From Diphasiastrum complanatum (Eukaryota > Streptophyta > Lycopodiopsida > Lycopodiales > Lycopodiaceae), in NCBI GenBank assembly GCA_029204225.1, contig CM055109.1, positions 48,506,599 to 48,570,598 on the forward strand: a stretch of DNA of 64,000 bases, written 5' to 3'. Under the pieces are notes generated by a model that was given only the letters and a program-made list of their open reading frames with translations, did not search any database and had not been told where the DNA came from. This document shows, piece by piece, positions 47,624 to 58,157 of the stretch; the first letter of the stretch is position 1; each line of letters begins with the position of its first letter. The translations under genes and the position numbers were made by a program.

Positions 47624-50122
47624 TTAGCAAATGGGAGCCCTAGGCTGGAAACCATACATCAGAGAAAATGGACTAAAACCCGTCGCTGAGTGCTTTGGGC
47701 TATTATACGCAAACTCAATCATTGGAAGGTACCTTCCCCAATCTGACTGTCTTCTGGAAGCATATGCCCGAAGCATATCTTCCATAGACTGGTTTGTCCT
47801 CTTTGTCTGACCATCCGATTTAGGATGATCTGATGACCCCAAACTTAGAGTGGTCTCTAATTATTCAAAGACCGCTTGCCAGAATTTGCCAGTGAACTTT
47901 GGATCTCGATCACTAACAATATCATTCGGCAAACCAAACAACCTGAACAACTTTTCTACGAAAAGCTGCGCAAGTTCAGAAGCTTTGACAGTTTGCTTGG
48001 TTGGTATGAACTGCGCCATTTTAGTTAACCTGTCAACTATTACCCAAATGGCATCATTTTGCTTCCCCGTCCGAGGTAGCCCAACCACAAAGTCCATGGA
48101 AATGCTTTCCCACTTTCTTTCGGGAATTTCCAAGGGCATTAACAAACCAGCTGCCTTAAGTCTTTCAGCTTTATTAACTTGGCATTGCGCACACTTGCGA
48201 ACATATGCCTTCACTTGACTTTTTAAATTTGGCCAGTAAAAGTTCCTTTTTACTAAGTCAAGCGTCCTTTGAGCGCCAGGGTGCCTTGCACACGGGCTGT
48301 CATGACATTCATGCAGGATTTGGGCCCTTATATCATTATTTTCTGGCACACAAACTTTTCCATTCCGGAAAAGTAACCCATTCCTAATGGAATAGTCTTT
48401 TTGAATCTTGTCCTGAGGAGAAATCTTGGAATCCTGCATTCCAAGCTTATCACTAAATCTAGTAGAACCTGCCAGGACATCTAGCCAAATATGACCGAAG
48501 TATCTATCGGTCTTACACAAATCTCTTAAGGACATATACAACTCAGATTGGATCTCATAAAAGCTTAACTGATTAACCTCTCCAATCCGGCTTAAGGCAT
48601 CCGCGACACTATTAGAGGTACCCTTCCGGTATTCAATGTCATAATGAAATTCTTGGAGCATCTCTTACCATCTGGCCTTACGACCCCTAAGGTCGACCGC
48701 ATCGTTAATATACTTTAACGCTTGATGATCAGTAACTATAGTAAACTGGGAGCCATACAAGTAATGTCTCCAAACTTTTAGGGCATTAATGACAACAATA
48801 AGTTCCTTGTCATAGGTGGAATACCGCCTTTGAGCAGGATCCAACTTCTTGCTTTCAAAAGCTACCGGTCTACCATCCTGATATAGGACTGCGCCTATAG
48901 CATAGTCACTGGCATCCGTTTCAAGTACATACGGCTTGTTAGGATCCACTATGTGTAGAATAGGCGCTGTAGTTACACAGTATTTGAGGTTCTCAAAACT
49001 TTGATTCAACTCTTCAGTCCAAGTAACTGGAGGACTGAACTTACTATGCCGGCTATCTCTTTTAGCCCCTCTGAGGACATTCGTCAAGGCCAATGCAATT
49101 AATGCATAGTTCAAGATGAATCTATGAAAAAACCCCGTAAAGCCCAAAAAAGACTTAACCTCCCGGATGGTTTTAGGGATAGGCCATTCACGAACTTGTC
49201 GGACTTTATTTGGGTCGATTTCCAACCCATGGTCTGAAATAATGTGACCAAGTTATAACAACCTTTTCTGGAAGAACACACATTTGGACTCCTTGGCAAA
49301 CAGCTTCTCCTGTCTAAGTAACTTTAAGACAGTCCTGAGATGTTCCTCATGCTCCTCCAAGGTCTTACTATAGATGAGAATATCATCTAAGTAGACTATC
49401 ACGAATTTTCCCAGATATGGACGAAGAAGATCATTCATCATCTGCTGGAAAGTCGCTGGAGCATTTGTCAAGCCAAATGGTAAAACTAGAAACTCATAAT
49501 GGCCGTACCTAGTTCTAAACCCGGTTTTTTCAATATCCTCAGTCTTTATGCGAATCTGATGATACCCTGATCTCAAATCGATTTTGGTGAAGTACTTTGC
49601 ACCATGCAATCGATCAACCAGTTCATCCATTCGCGGTAAAGGATAACGGTTTTTAATCGTTAACTTATTCAACTTTTTAAAGTCCACACAAAGACGAGTA
49701 CCTCCATCTTTTTTATCAACAAGGAGCACAGGTGCCCCCCAGGGAGATTTACTAGGCCTAACATGGCCCATCTTAAGGTAATTTTGCAGTTGCCTATAAA
49801 CTTCATCCTCCTCAGTAGTACTCATCCTATATGGATACAGTGATATAGAAGAACTACCAGGAATTAGTTTAATACCATGGTGAACACCCCTAGAGGGGGG
49901 AAGACCCTCAGGAAGCTGCTCAGGAAAAACATCATTAAATTCATGTCTAAGTTTTCTAAAAATTTCACCTTCCGGCGAGTTTTCTAGTTTTAGGTTATTA
50001 GACATTAATTCCATCTGGAGATTGTAAAATTGTAAACTATGTTCTTCATGGTAAGTAAAATCTTTTAACCAACATAAATAAGAACTGCAATCCACAATAT
50101 CCATACATTTAACAGTTTCCAT
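47624..50122 (-). pseudogene. Gypsy1 pol: reverse transcriptase, RNase H, integrase; three stops
   Basis: 833 codons in one frame, interrupted by stops at 49253-49255, 48665-48667 and 47861-47863. [62 protein letters not shown], catalytic [13 protein letters not shown]. RNase H: LETDASDYAIGAVLYQDGRP, YSTYDKELIVVINALKVWRH, IVTDHQALKYI. Integrase: zinc finger H-x4-H...C-x2-C (HECHDSPCARHPGAQR, KCAQC), core SISMDFVVGLPRTGK, IVSDRDPKFTGKFW and HPKSDGQTKRTNQSMEDML. It ends early at QPRAPIC, so the integrase C-terminal domain is absent. The first stop falls in the linker after RT and the second in the RNase H-integrase linker. Confidence 0.92.
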
Positions 50123-50131
50123 AGTAGAAAG

Positions 50132-50532
50132 TGTTGAAGAGTAATGCCTATTTTACCCCTTTTGGCTAAGCATTAGTTAAGTTGTACATAACTCATGGGG
50201 CATGTTTTTAACTAAATGCATGAGACCCCCCCTTTTGTTAAGTTATGTAAATTAGTGCAAGTGGCCCACTTGGCCAAGTAGCTCACTCCTATGGTTGACA
50301 CCTAAACTTTCCATGCATGTAAAGGAGGTGCTTGCCTCACAAGGGATTTGGAGGACCCACGCCCTCCTCTCTCTCTCTAGCAATTCATTTCTTCTTGAGA
50401 CTTTTGAGTTTGTGTGATGCTCATGCAATTCTCCTTGTGTGTGATATTTCCATAGCCAAGTTTTCTCAAGCTTTCATAGTTGATCTAGCATCTGAGTTAA
50501 GATACTCCATAGCTAGGTCTTGTAAATCTTCA
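50132..50532 (+). repeat. Copia2 5' LTR (401 bp)
   Basis: TGTTGAAGAGTAATGCC to TGTAAATCTTCA, followed at once by the primer site TGGTATCAGAGC (50533-50544). Confidence 0.93.
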
Positions 50533-50544
50533 TGGTATCAGAGC
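50533..50544 (+). other. Copia2 primer-binding site (initiator Met tRNA)
   Basis: TGGTATCAGAGC, complementary to the 3' end of initiator methionine tRNA, directly adjoining the 5' LTR. Confidence 0.9.
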
Positions 50545-51001
50545 AGGTTGTCTAGCCTGTGAGTCTAAGAGTGAGAGAAACTTCAGTGCTTAGATTCTTG
50601 AGAAGATTCTTATCTTCTACAAGCACCTCAATCTTGAAAGAGGGAGCATTTGATTTACAGGTGTCAGATCAGGTGGAGTCTTGCACTGTTGGAGAGCTAT
50701 TGGCAAGGGGAGTGGGATGATCCAAAAACTTTCTAAATCTGGCTAAGTTTTGGAGAGTCTTTCTGGAGGAGCTTACACAAAAGTAGGGCGCACTTTCTGT
50801 AGGGGCTTCTGGTTTTTGTTCCAGTGGAGCCTAGTGCTTGTGCTAGTGAGGCCACACCAAGTGGAAAAGACAAAAGCAGGAGCTGAAGGGTTGCCTTGAA
50901 GTGGCTACATACCCTAGTTTGGGGTTAGACCCTTGTTGCTGGAAGCTGTTCTTTTCTGATCTCTTTCAAGTTGAGCTTCTGTTTTAAGCACAAATTTTAG
51001 C

Positions 51002-51972
51002 ATGGCAAGTCTTGGGGAGAGTTTGCTGGGTGAATCTAGCAAACTAGATGGCACAAACTACAGAGTGTGGAAGTTCAAGATAGCCAATATCTTGATGGAT
51101 AAGAATTGCTGGGAGGTCATGACAGGTACAAAACCTGTACCAACATCTGATCCTGAATTGAAGGACTACATGAACAGGAGACATAAAGCTCATAGGATAA
51201 TCAATCTTTCTGTCAAGGACAATATTATTCCTCACATTTGCAATGCAAGGGATGCAGCTGATGGTCAAGGACCTATTGGATCAGCTTGCTTCAGTTGGAG
51301 AGAAAGTAAGTGACAGGAGTATTGTTCCCATAGTCTTGAACAGCTTGTCATTCAACTATCAAGACAATGTGATGTCCCTTTCTGCTAGGGAGAAACTCCC
51401 AACCTTTTGGGAGTTATGTGGTCTTCTTTTACAGGAGGAGATGAGAAGGAAGAATCTTTCTGAAAGGGAAGATAATCCAGAGCTTGCATTTGCTTCTAAG
51501 AAGAAGCAAAACTTTCAGAAGAAAGGCAAAGGCAAAAAGAAGAACTCAAAGCAAAGCTTGGAGCAGCAGGTATCCAAGTTATAGGTTGGAGAGGAGTCAA
51601 GCACCAATTCCTCATCTACACCCAAGAGGAAGGGCAACTGCAACTATTGTGGTAAGTATGGGCATTTTGCTTTTGAATGCAGGAAGAAGCAAAGTGATCA
51701 GAAGAAGGGAAAGAACCAGCAGAGTCACTTTGTTGACAAAGTTGCAGAGGAGGAGCAATCTGGTGTGCTTGAGCTATTCACCGCAGCCCTATCATCTGAA
51801 TCCACATTTGGTGGATGGTACATTGATTCTGGAGCCTCAAAGCACATGACACCTCATAGAGATTGGTTCAGCACCTATGAGGAGACAGAAGATGGCCAGC
51901 ATGTTTGCCTTGGAGATGATTCTACACGTATGGTGAGGGGCAAAGGTACAGTTGCAATACAACTATCATCAG
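51002..51972 (+). pseudogene. Copia2 gag and protease, deleted and frameshifted
   Basis: Start ATG at 51002 after a 450-bp leader: MASLGESLLGESSKLDGTNY, with the UBN2/gag motif LDGTNYRVWKFKI. Near 51245 the frame changes and about 40 residues usual for copia gag are missing, continuing LMVKDLLDQLASVGEKVSD. A stop at 51582-51584 precedes the zinc knuckle CNYCGKYGHFAFEC (about 51630). The protease active site reads WYIDSGASKHMTP (about 51820), with a normal D-S-G. A further frameshift near 51970 separates it from integrase. Confidence 0.88.
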
Positions 51973-51984
51973 GTGGGGTTGCAT

Positions 51985-54900
51985 GTACCAGGGTTGGCTA
52001 AGAACTTGTTATCTGTTGGTGCCATTACCAAACAGAACATGGTGGTAGAGTTTAATGATTCTAAATGTTTGGTAAAAGACAAAGAGAAGAACTTCAAAGT
52101 GGTAGCCAAGGGAATGCAAGAAGGAGGTCTTTACAAGCTTTTCACAACCATTCCTAGCCAAGAGGCCTTGTCTGCAAGAGATACTGATCGGGACAAGCTT
52201 TGGCATGAGAGATATGGTCATTTGAGTTACAAAAGTTTGCAAGTTTTAAACAGGCACAAAATGGTAGTAGATCTTCCTAGCATTAAGTCTTCTTCAGATA
52301 CATGTGAGGCTTGTGCATTAGGGAAGCAACAGAGGAAAAAGTTTCCAAAGGAGAAAGCTACCAGGGCCAAGGGCATTCTTGAACTTGTGCATTCAGATTT
52401 ATGCGGTCCCATGCAGGTCAAATCAGTAGGGGGGGCATACTATCTCATGACCTTCGTAGATGATTTCTCTCGGAAGGTATGGGTCTATTTTCTGAAACTG
52501 AAATCTGAAGCGTTCAAATACTTCAAACAGTGCAAAGCTATGGTGGAAAACCACACAGGAAAGAGGTTAAAGACTCTCAGGTCAGATAAGGGTGGTGAGT
52601 ATATTTCTGATGAGTTCAAAGATCTTTGCAAAGCATGTGGGATAAAGAGACAGTTTACTGCTCCACATACACCGCAGCAAAACGGCGTGGCTGAGCGGAA
52701 AAACAGGTCTATAGTTGAGTATGCGAGGAGCATGCTCAAGGCAAAGGGGTTGCCAAATTCCTTTTGGGCAGAAGCGGTAGCAACTGCTGTATTTCTATTG
52801 AATAGAAGTCCAACCAAAGCAGTTGAAGGAATCACACCAGAAGAGGCATATAGTGGCAACAAGCCCAAGGTGGGCAGCCTTCGAGTATTTGGGTGTACAG
52901 CATATGCACATATACCAAAGGACTTGCGGAAGAAACTTGATGCAAAATCCGTAAAGTGTGTCTTTCTTGGGTATAGTGAAGGTGAGAAAGCTTATGTGCT
53001 ATATGATCTCGAAAATAGGAGGAAGATCCTAAGTCGAGATGTCATCTTTGATGAAGAGCATGCACCCAAGATACAGGAGCAGGAGAAGGAAGGAATTACT
53101 GAGTTCATACCCTTGATTGATTCCACGGATGAGGATCCTAGTCAAGAGTCCTGTAAGCCTCAAGTGCAGGAGCAACAATAGGAAACCGAACCTACTAGTT
53201 CGAGACCTCTTTTTGGCCAAGTACCAGAAGCAGAAGTTGGGGACAAACGGAAGACTAAAACAGTACCATGGGATACGTGGTCACCATCCACATCACCTAC
53301 TGCTAGGAAGAAGCTACGTAGGTGGTATTGGGAAACAATCAAAGAAGGTCAAATGATTGAAGAAGGAGAGAGCAGTGAACAGGGTGTCAGAAGATCTCTT
53401 AGGTCTCATGAGAGACAAGAGACTAACTTTGCCCTTATGTCCACTATTCTGAATGCAGATGAGCCACAGTTCTTTCACGAAGCCGTGAGAGAAAAGGTAT
53501 GGCAACATGCCATGCAGGAGGAGTACGACTCCATTGTCAAGAATGACACATGGGAGCTCACTACATTGCCAGAAGGGAAGCAACCAATAGGTTGCAAGTG
53601 GGTCTATAAGACCAAGTTTCATGCCAATGGAACAGTGGACAAGTACAAGGCAAGGTTGGTGGCGAAAGGCTATGCTTAGCAAGAGGGGCTAGACTATGAT
53701 GAGACATTCGCACCTGTTGCTAAAATGACATCTATCAGGACCGTTTTGGCTATAGCCTCATATTTTGATTGGGATGTCCATCAAATGGATGTCAAGAGTG
53801 CTTTTCTTAATGGGCACCTACAGGAGGAGGTTTACATGGAACAACCGCAGGGATTTGAAATAACAGGCAAGGAGAATCTGGTTTGCAGGCTTAGGAAAGC
53901 CTTGTATGGGCTCAAACAGGCGCCAAGGGCTTGGTATAACCGAATTGATGAGTACTTTGCAAGGCAAGGGTTTGAGAAGAGTAAGTCTGATTGCAATCTT
54001 TATGTCTTCAGGGAAGGAGAAGACTTTGTGGTTGTTGTGCTCTATGTGGATGATCTACTCATCACGGGAAGCAATAAGAAGCTTATTGCTTGTGTTAAGA
54101 AGAATCTTTCTAATGAGTTTGAAATGAAAGATTTGGGTTTGCTACACTATTGCCTAGAAGTTGAAGTTTGGAAAGGGAAGCGTTGTCTTTTTATCTCACA
54201 GGCAAAGTATGCACAGAAATTATTGAAGAGGTTTAACATGCAAGAAAGCAAACCAATCAGCACACCCACGGATGCAAGCAACAAGCCATCAAAAGATGAT
54301 GGTCCAGCATTTGCAGATGAGACGCTCTATCGTCAGTTAGTGGGCAGCCTGATTTACCTTACTACCACCAGGCCAGATATTGCTTATGCGGTTGGAATTG
54401 CAAGTCAATACATGTGTAAGCCTACCGAAACACATTGGAAGGCAGCCAAGCGGATCCTACGATATGTGAGAGGGACAGTGACTTATGGGATTGGATACAC
54501 GGATGACGGGAACCTTCAGCTGGAAGGCTATTCGGATTCTAATTGGGCAGGTGATAGAGACGATCGGAGATCGACGACACGCTATTGTTTCAGCCTAGGT
54601 TCAGGGGCTATATCGTGGTGCAGTAAGAAGCAGCCTACTATTGCTCTATCATCTACCGAAGCTGAGTACAGGGCGACTACGAGGTCCGCCTATGAAGCCA
54701 TTTGGTTACGCCGTCTACTTGAGGACATGCAGATTGCTCAAGTAAGACCTACATTGTTACATTGTGATAACCAAAGCTGCATTCAGCTTGCAAGGAATCC
54801 AGTCTATCATGCACGGACAAAACACATAGAGGTGGACCAGCATTTTATACGAGAGAAAGTGCACAGTGGGGAGATCGAGCTAGTTTATTGTGACACCAAC

Positions 54901-55011
54901 GACCAGACAGCTGATATTTTTACTAAACCACTTAGTAAAGATAAGTTTGAAAAGTTCAGAACCTTGTTGGGTGTCAGTTTGAATAAAATTGCCATTAAGG
55001 GGGGGTGTTGA
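51985..55011 (+). pseudogene. Copia2 pol: integrase, reverse transcriptase, RNase H; two stops
   Basis: One frame to the stop at 55009-55011, broken only by TAG at 53179-53181 and TAG at 53677-53679. Integrase zinc finger H...H-C-x2-C (WHERYGHLSYKSLQ, CEACALGKQ), core DDE (LCGPMQVKSVGGAYYLMTFV, TLRSDKGGEY, QQNGVAERKNRSIVEYARSM). RT: WVYKTKFHANGTVDKYKARL, QMDVKSAFLNGHLQEEVYME, catalytic LYVDDLLITG, YGLKQAPRAWY. RNase H: YSDSNWAGDRDDRRSTTRY, ALSSTEAEYRA, KHIEVDQHFIREKV, DIFTKPL. The second stop sits at KGYA-stop-QEGLDY, where the family has Gln, so it looks like CAG to TAG. Confidence 0.93.
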
Positions 55012-55406
55012 AGAGTAATGCCTATTTTACCCCTTTTGGCTAAGCATTAGTTAAGTTGTACATAACTCATGGGGCATGTTTTTAATTAAATGCATGACAC
55101 CCCCCCTTTTGTTAAGTTATGTAAATTAGTGCAAGTGGCCCACTTGGCCAAGTAGCTCACTCCTATGGTTGACACCTAAACTTTCCATGCATGTAAAGGA
55201 GGTGCTTGCCTCACAAGGGATTTGGAGGACCCACGCCCTCCTCTCTCTCTCTAGCAATTCATTTCTTCTTGAGACTTTTGAGTTTGTGTGATGCTCATGC
55301 AATTCTCCTTGTGTGTGATATTTCCATAGCCAAGTTTTCTCAAGCTTTTATAGTTGATCTAGCATCTGAGTTAAGATACTCCATAGCTAGGTCTTGTAAA
55401 TCTTCA
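55006..55406 (+). repeat. Copia2 3' LTR (401 bp)
   Basis: Preceded by GCCATTAAGGGGGG. By eye it differs from the 5' LTR at three places (AACTAA/AATTAA, TGAGAC/TGACAC, CTTTCATAG/CTTTTATAG). Confidence 0.93.
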
Positions 55407-55439
55407 AAGCATATACGGAGTAGAAATATCCACATTTCC

Positions 55440-55962
55440 ATTCAATTCTATGAGTGAGCCGTTATGTAAGAACGACAAACTGTGTGTTACATAGTTTTTC
55501 TTCATAGACTCATTCCTCTCATAGAACCACTCTTTACCAAGTATAACATCTACCCTATCTAGATTCATAATATGAAAGTCTAATTTATCCTTATAGTAGA
55601 TGAGGGACTATCCGGTCCCAAACTTGGCTTTCTGCTCCAGTTGCCAGCTTCACTGTGTATCGGCGGTCACTTTGCCTTGTTTCCACCTTTAGCTTTTGCA
55701 ACAAATTAGCGTTAATAAAATTATGTGTGGTACCATCGTCAAATAAAACAGTTACGGCTTGACCACCCACAACCCCCTTCATCCGAATGAGGTCATGAGG
55801 GCCAAAAACAGCCGTATTAAAACAACAATGCTCACACACAGAATTACCAACAAAGGAAAGATCTATACTAGATATGCTAGAGTTACCTGGCGTCTTAAAA
55901 GATGCCCCTTTAGCTTTCCGTTTCTTTGGACATTCCTTCGCGACATGACCTGGTTCCATGCA
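55440..55962 (-). pseudogene. Gypsy1 zinc knuckle and protease
   Basis: After a frameshift relative to gag: CFNCMEPGHVAKECPKK (CCHC knuckle), then a linker and a retropepsin core TVLFDDGTTHNFINANLLQK, where the usual active-site triad D-(S/T)-G is D-D-G. It continues past a stop near 55590 with KLDFHIMNLDRVDVILGKEW, the usual LG-x-x-W end of gypsy protease. The reading runs into the copia2 insertion at 55406 and resumes at 50131. Confidence 0.85.
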
Positions 55963-56819
55963 ATTGAAGCATAGATTGTCGCTTCTGGCTCCTGGTCCAA
56001 GGTAGATCTTTTCTTCGATTTCCTTGAACCTGAAGCGCCTTCCTTTGCCTTATCTTTCGATTTCTTTGGAAAGAAAGGCCTCTTACCCTTTACGTCGGGT
56101 AAGACCCCAGTCTCAGGCTTAGCCATCGTACGAGTATCAACGTAGATTCTGGCGAAGTGAACAACATCCTCGAGGGTAAGAGGCTGGTTCCTCCTGACCT
56201 CTAGCTGATAATCTCTTGGCAACCCCAGTATGAAATGCAACTTTACTAGCAAAGGATCTATTCTAGTTGAAAAACGAGAATAGACCTCTTGAAATTCTTG
56301 CAAATACTGATCCAGGGGCCGGTTCCCCATATGGATCGTCGCATACTGACGGTAAAATTCAAAATCATCAAGAATAGGAAGGAAGGCCGCCTTAAAGGCC
56401 TTACAGAAATCCTCCCAATTCCTAGGAACTTCAGGCTTACCCCTTATATCTTGCCACCAGGTAAATGCTTTACCTCGCAGGTACATGACGGCGAGATTGA
56501 TCTTGTTGTCCTCGGATGAATCGTGCATGGAAAAGTGCGAATTCCATCGATCCAGCCTTTGCAAGACCGCCTCCGGGGTTCTATCCTTCTTTTCCCCAGC
56601 AAAAACTTCAGGAGTAAACAAGGGTTGATGCACCAATTGCCTTAGCTGCGTCAATTCCTTGAGATCCTGCTGATCCCGACTGTGCTTTGCTTGCATATCC
56701 ACAATCTGTTGCTGTAGACTGTTAATAGCCAGCATCAAAGCATCAGGGTCTAAGACAGAGGCAGATACTGTAGCCTCAAGAGCAGGGGACATAGGCTGTG
56801 TAGTAGGAGTAGGCTCCAT
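55863..56819 (-). CDS. Gypsy1 gag (318 codons)
   Basis: Starts MEPTPTTQPMSPALEATVSA. A coiled coil (INSLQQQIVDMQAKHSRDQQ, residues about 32-60) precedes the retrotransposon gag core (FAGEKKDRTPEAVLQRLDRW, YLRGKAFTWWQDIRGKPEVP, FCKAFKAAFLPILDDFEFYR, PLDQYLQEFQEVYSRF). A basic region follows. The last 40 codons are out of frame with the conserved zinc knuckle, so a single frameshift near 55985 removed it from this frame. It is the structural particle protein of the element. Confidence 0.85.
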   Translation of the reverse strand: MEPTPTTQPMSPALEATVSASVLDPDALMLAINSLQQQIVDMQAKHSRDQQDLKELTQLRQLVHQPLFTPEVFAGEKKDRTPEAVLQRLDRWNSHFSMHDSSEDNKINLAVMYLRGKAFTWWQDIRGKPEVPRNWEDFCKAFKAAFLPILDDFEFYRQYATIHMGNRPLDQYLQEFQEVYSRFSTRIDPLLVKLHFILGLPRDYQLEVRRNQPLTLEDVVHFARIYVDTRTMAKPETGVLPDVKGKRPFFPKKSKDKAKEGASGSRKSKKRSTLDQEPEATIYASIAWNQVMSRRNVQRNGKLKGHLLRRQVTLAYLV

Positions 56820-57687
56820 TTTTACAGAGAGAAGAGAGGTGAATTAAGAAGAGAAGATAGAAGAGAATTAAAAGCTACTCAAGGAAGGTAGATACAAGAC
56901 TACTCTTGCTGTACCAAATGGTATTGTCCATGGCTGCCAAGAGGATTAAGAGAGAGCAAGGAGAAGGATGCACCACCACCTCCACCTTATTTCTCACAAA
57001 ACAGATGCATGGAAGAGGCATACCTCCCTCTTCATGCCATCCTAACAACTGCCAAATGGCCTTGCCTTGCCACCTAGCCTCCACCTCAGCCTTTTGGCCT
57101 TCACCTAGCAATCTGCCAGGTGGCCTACAGCCCCCCTCCCCCTCCCCCTTCACTTTAACTTGTTTTCCTTCAACTGGTCCATCGCTGATATACAGGGACA
57201 GTTTTGGAGAAAACACTTCTAGCAAGAAGGGAGGGCCCCGATTTCCCTGGACAAGGATTGGAAAGAGAGCGGAATAGAAAAGCGCTGCCTGTAGACACCT
57301 GTCTGGGCCCAAACAGTGCCATGTGGCGGTTTCCTATTCGTTTCCTAGAGGAGCATTGCTGATCAGACAGCGATCAGTAGTTTTCACATTTTACTCGCTG
57401 AGGAGGGCCCGTCGCAACAGATCTATACTGCAATCTGAGCGGAACAGAAGCAAGAAGGACCGCCACCTGTCCTTTCCGGGACAGTGCCACGTGGCAGGGC
57501 TTCCATGGGCCCCCACGACTGTTTTTCCTAACTTTTTTTTGTCAAAATTTCGAAAAAACAGCGGGAAGAAGAACCTTAGAAGATGCATAAAAAATGCATC
57601 TTAAATTCGTTTTGAAATCCGTCAGAAGCACCGAAACTTTACAAGAAAAGCTCTACGGATCAACGCACCTGCTTTCAGTTTGCAGTG
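56820..57687. other. Gypsy1 leader (untranslated)
   Basis: Between the primer site and gag on the minus strand. It has no conserved coding; overlapping open frames at 56875-57312 lack known domains. It contains C-rich runs near 57121-57150. Confidence 0.6.
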
Positions 57688-57699
57688 GCTCTGATACCA
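57688..57699 (-). other. Gypsy1 primer-binding site (initiator Met tRNA)
   Basis: TGGTATCAGAGC on the minus strand, two bases inside the 5' LTR edge at 57702. Confidence 0.9.
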
Positions 57700-57701
57700 T
57701 A

Positions 57702-58152
57702 TGTTACAATCTTACTTACTGCAAACCTCCAGGTGCCGGTTAACCACCACAAGAGACCGAACGTTTCACGTTCCACCCCGCCATAGGACCTAATCCGGGT
57801 CCACCCACCGTGCCCTGGCCTGTGACCGTATCAAGCTGGATCCGACCTCCATCCCAGACGGCGTCCCATACCACCGCCTAGGCTCTCAGCCATCTCCTGC
57901 CTCACACTAGCAATACATCCTGGCCGTGCACATGCTCTCCATCCACCTCCTCCTAGGTAGACAGAATGGATGGCAAATGAGTCCTCCTCCCCTTGTATAC
58001 CTCCAAGGAGAGAGACTCCAAGCCATGTGCACTCCTGGATCATGACACGTGGCAACCATGCAGGTTCACGAGTCACCGGTCAAGTCTACAGGCCCAATCA
58101 TCGTTTGGTCTCAAGTCTGGGTTTGGGACCCAAGGGAGTTAGGTCCCTAACA
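57702..58152 (-). repeat. Gypsy1 5' LTR (451 bp)
   Basis: TGTTACAATCTTACTTACTG to AGGTCCCTAACA on the + strand, followed by the right ACCTA duplication at 58153-58157. Confidence 0.93.
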
Positions 58153-58157
58153 ACCTA

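Larger units (their letters stand above)
50132..55406 (+). mobile_element. Copia2: Ty1/copia retrotransposon, youngest LTR insertion
   Basis: A 5.3-kb unit with two 401-bp LTRs (50132-50532, 55006-55406) differing at about 3 positions, a Met-tRNA primer site, gag, protease, integrase, RT and RNase H in the copia order, and a polypurine tract ATTAAGGGGGG before the 3' LTR. It sits in gypsy1 between protease and RT. The flanks share only AAG/AAAG (left GAAAG, right AAGCA), so the expected 5-bp duplication is incomplete or the edge is ambiguous by a base. Confidence 0.93.
47126..58152 (-). mobile_element. Gypsy1: Ty3/gypsy retrotransposon, nested host of copia2
   Basis: An 11-kb unit with LTRs 47126-47573 and 57702-58152 (TG...CA ends, ACCTA duplications). 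By eye the LTRs differ at roughly 12 sites plus a 3-bp indel. On the minus strand: 5' LTR, two bases, Met-tRNA primer site (57699-57688), leader, gag (56819), protease, then copia2 (50132-55406) inserted just before the RT domain, then RT, RNase H, integrase, and a polypurine stretch AAGGAAGAGGGAA before the 3' LTR. It inserted into copia E. Gag-protease has a frameshift and pol three stops. Confidence 0.92.

Noticed and set aside
50332-50562. 76-codon open frame, repeated at 55206-55457
   Set aside because: It lies within both copia2 LTRs and has no domain.
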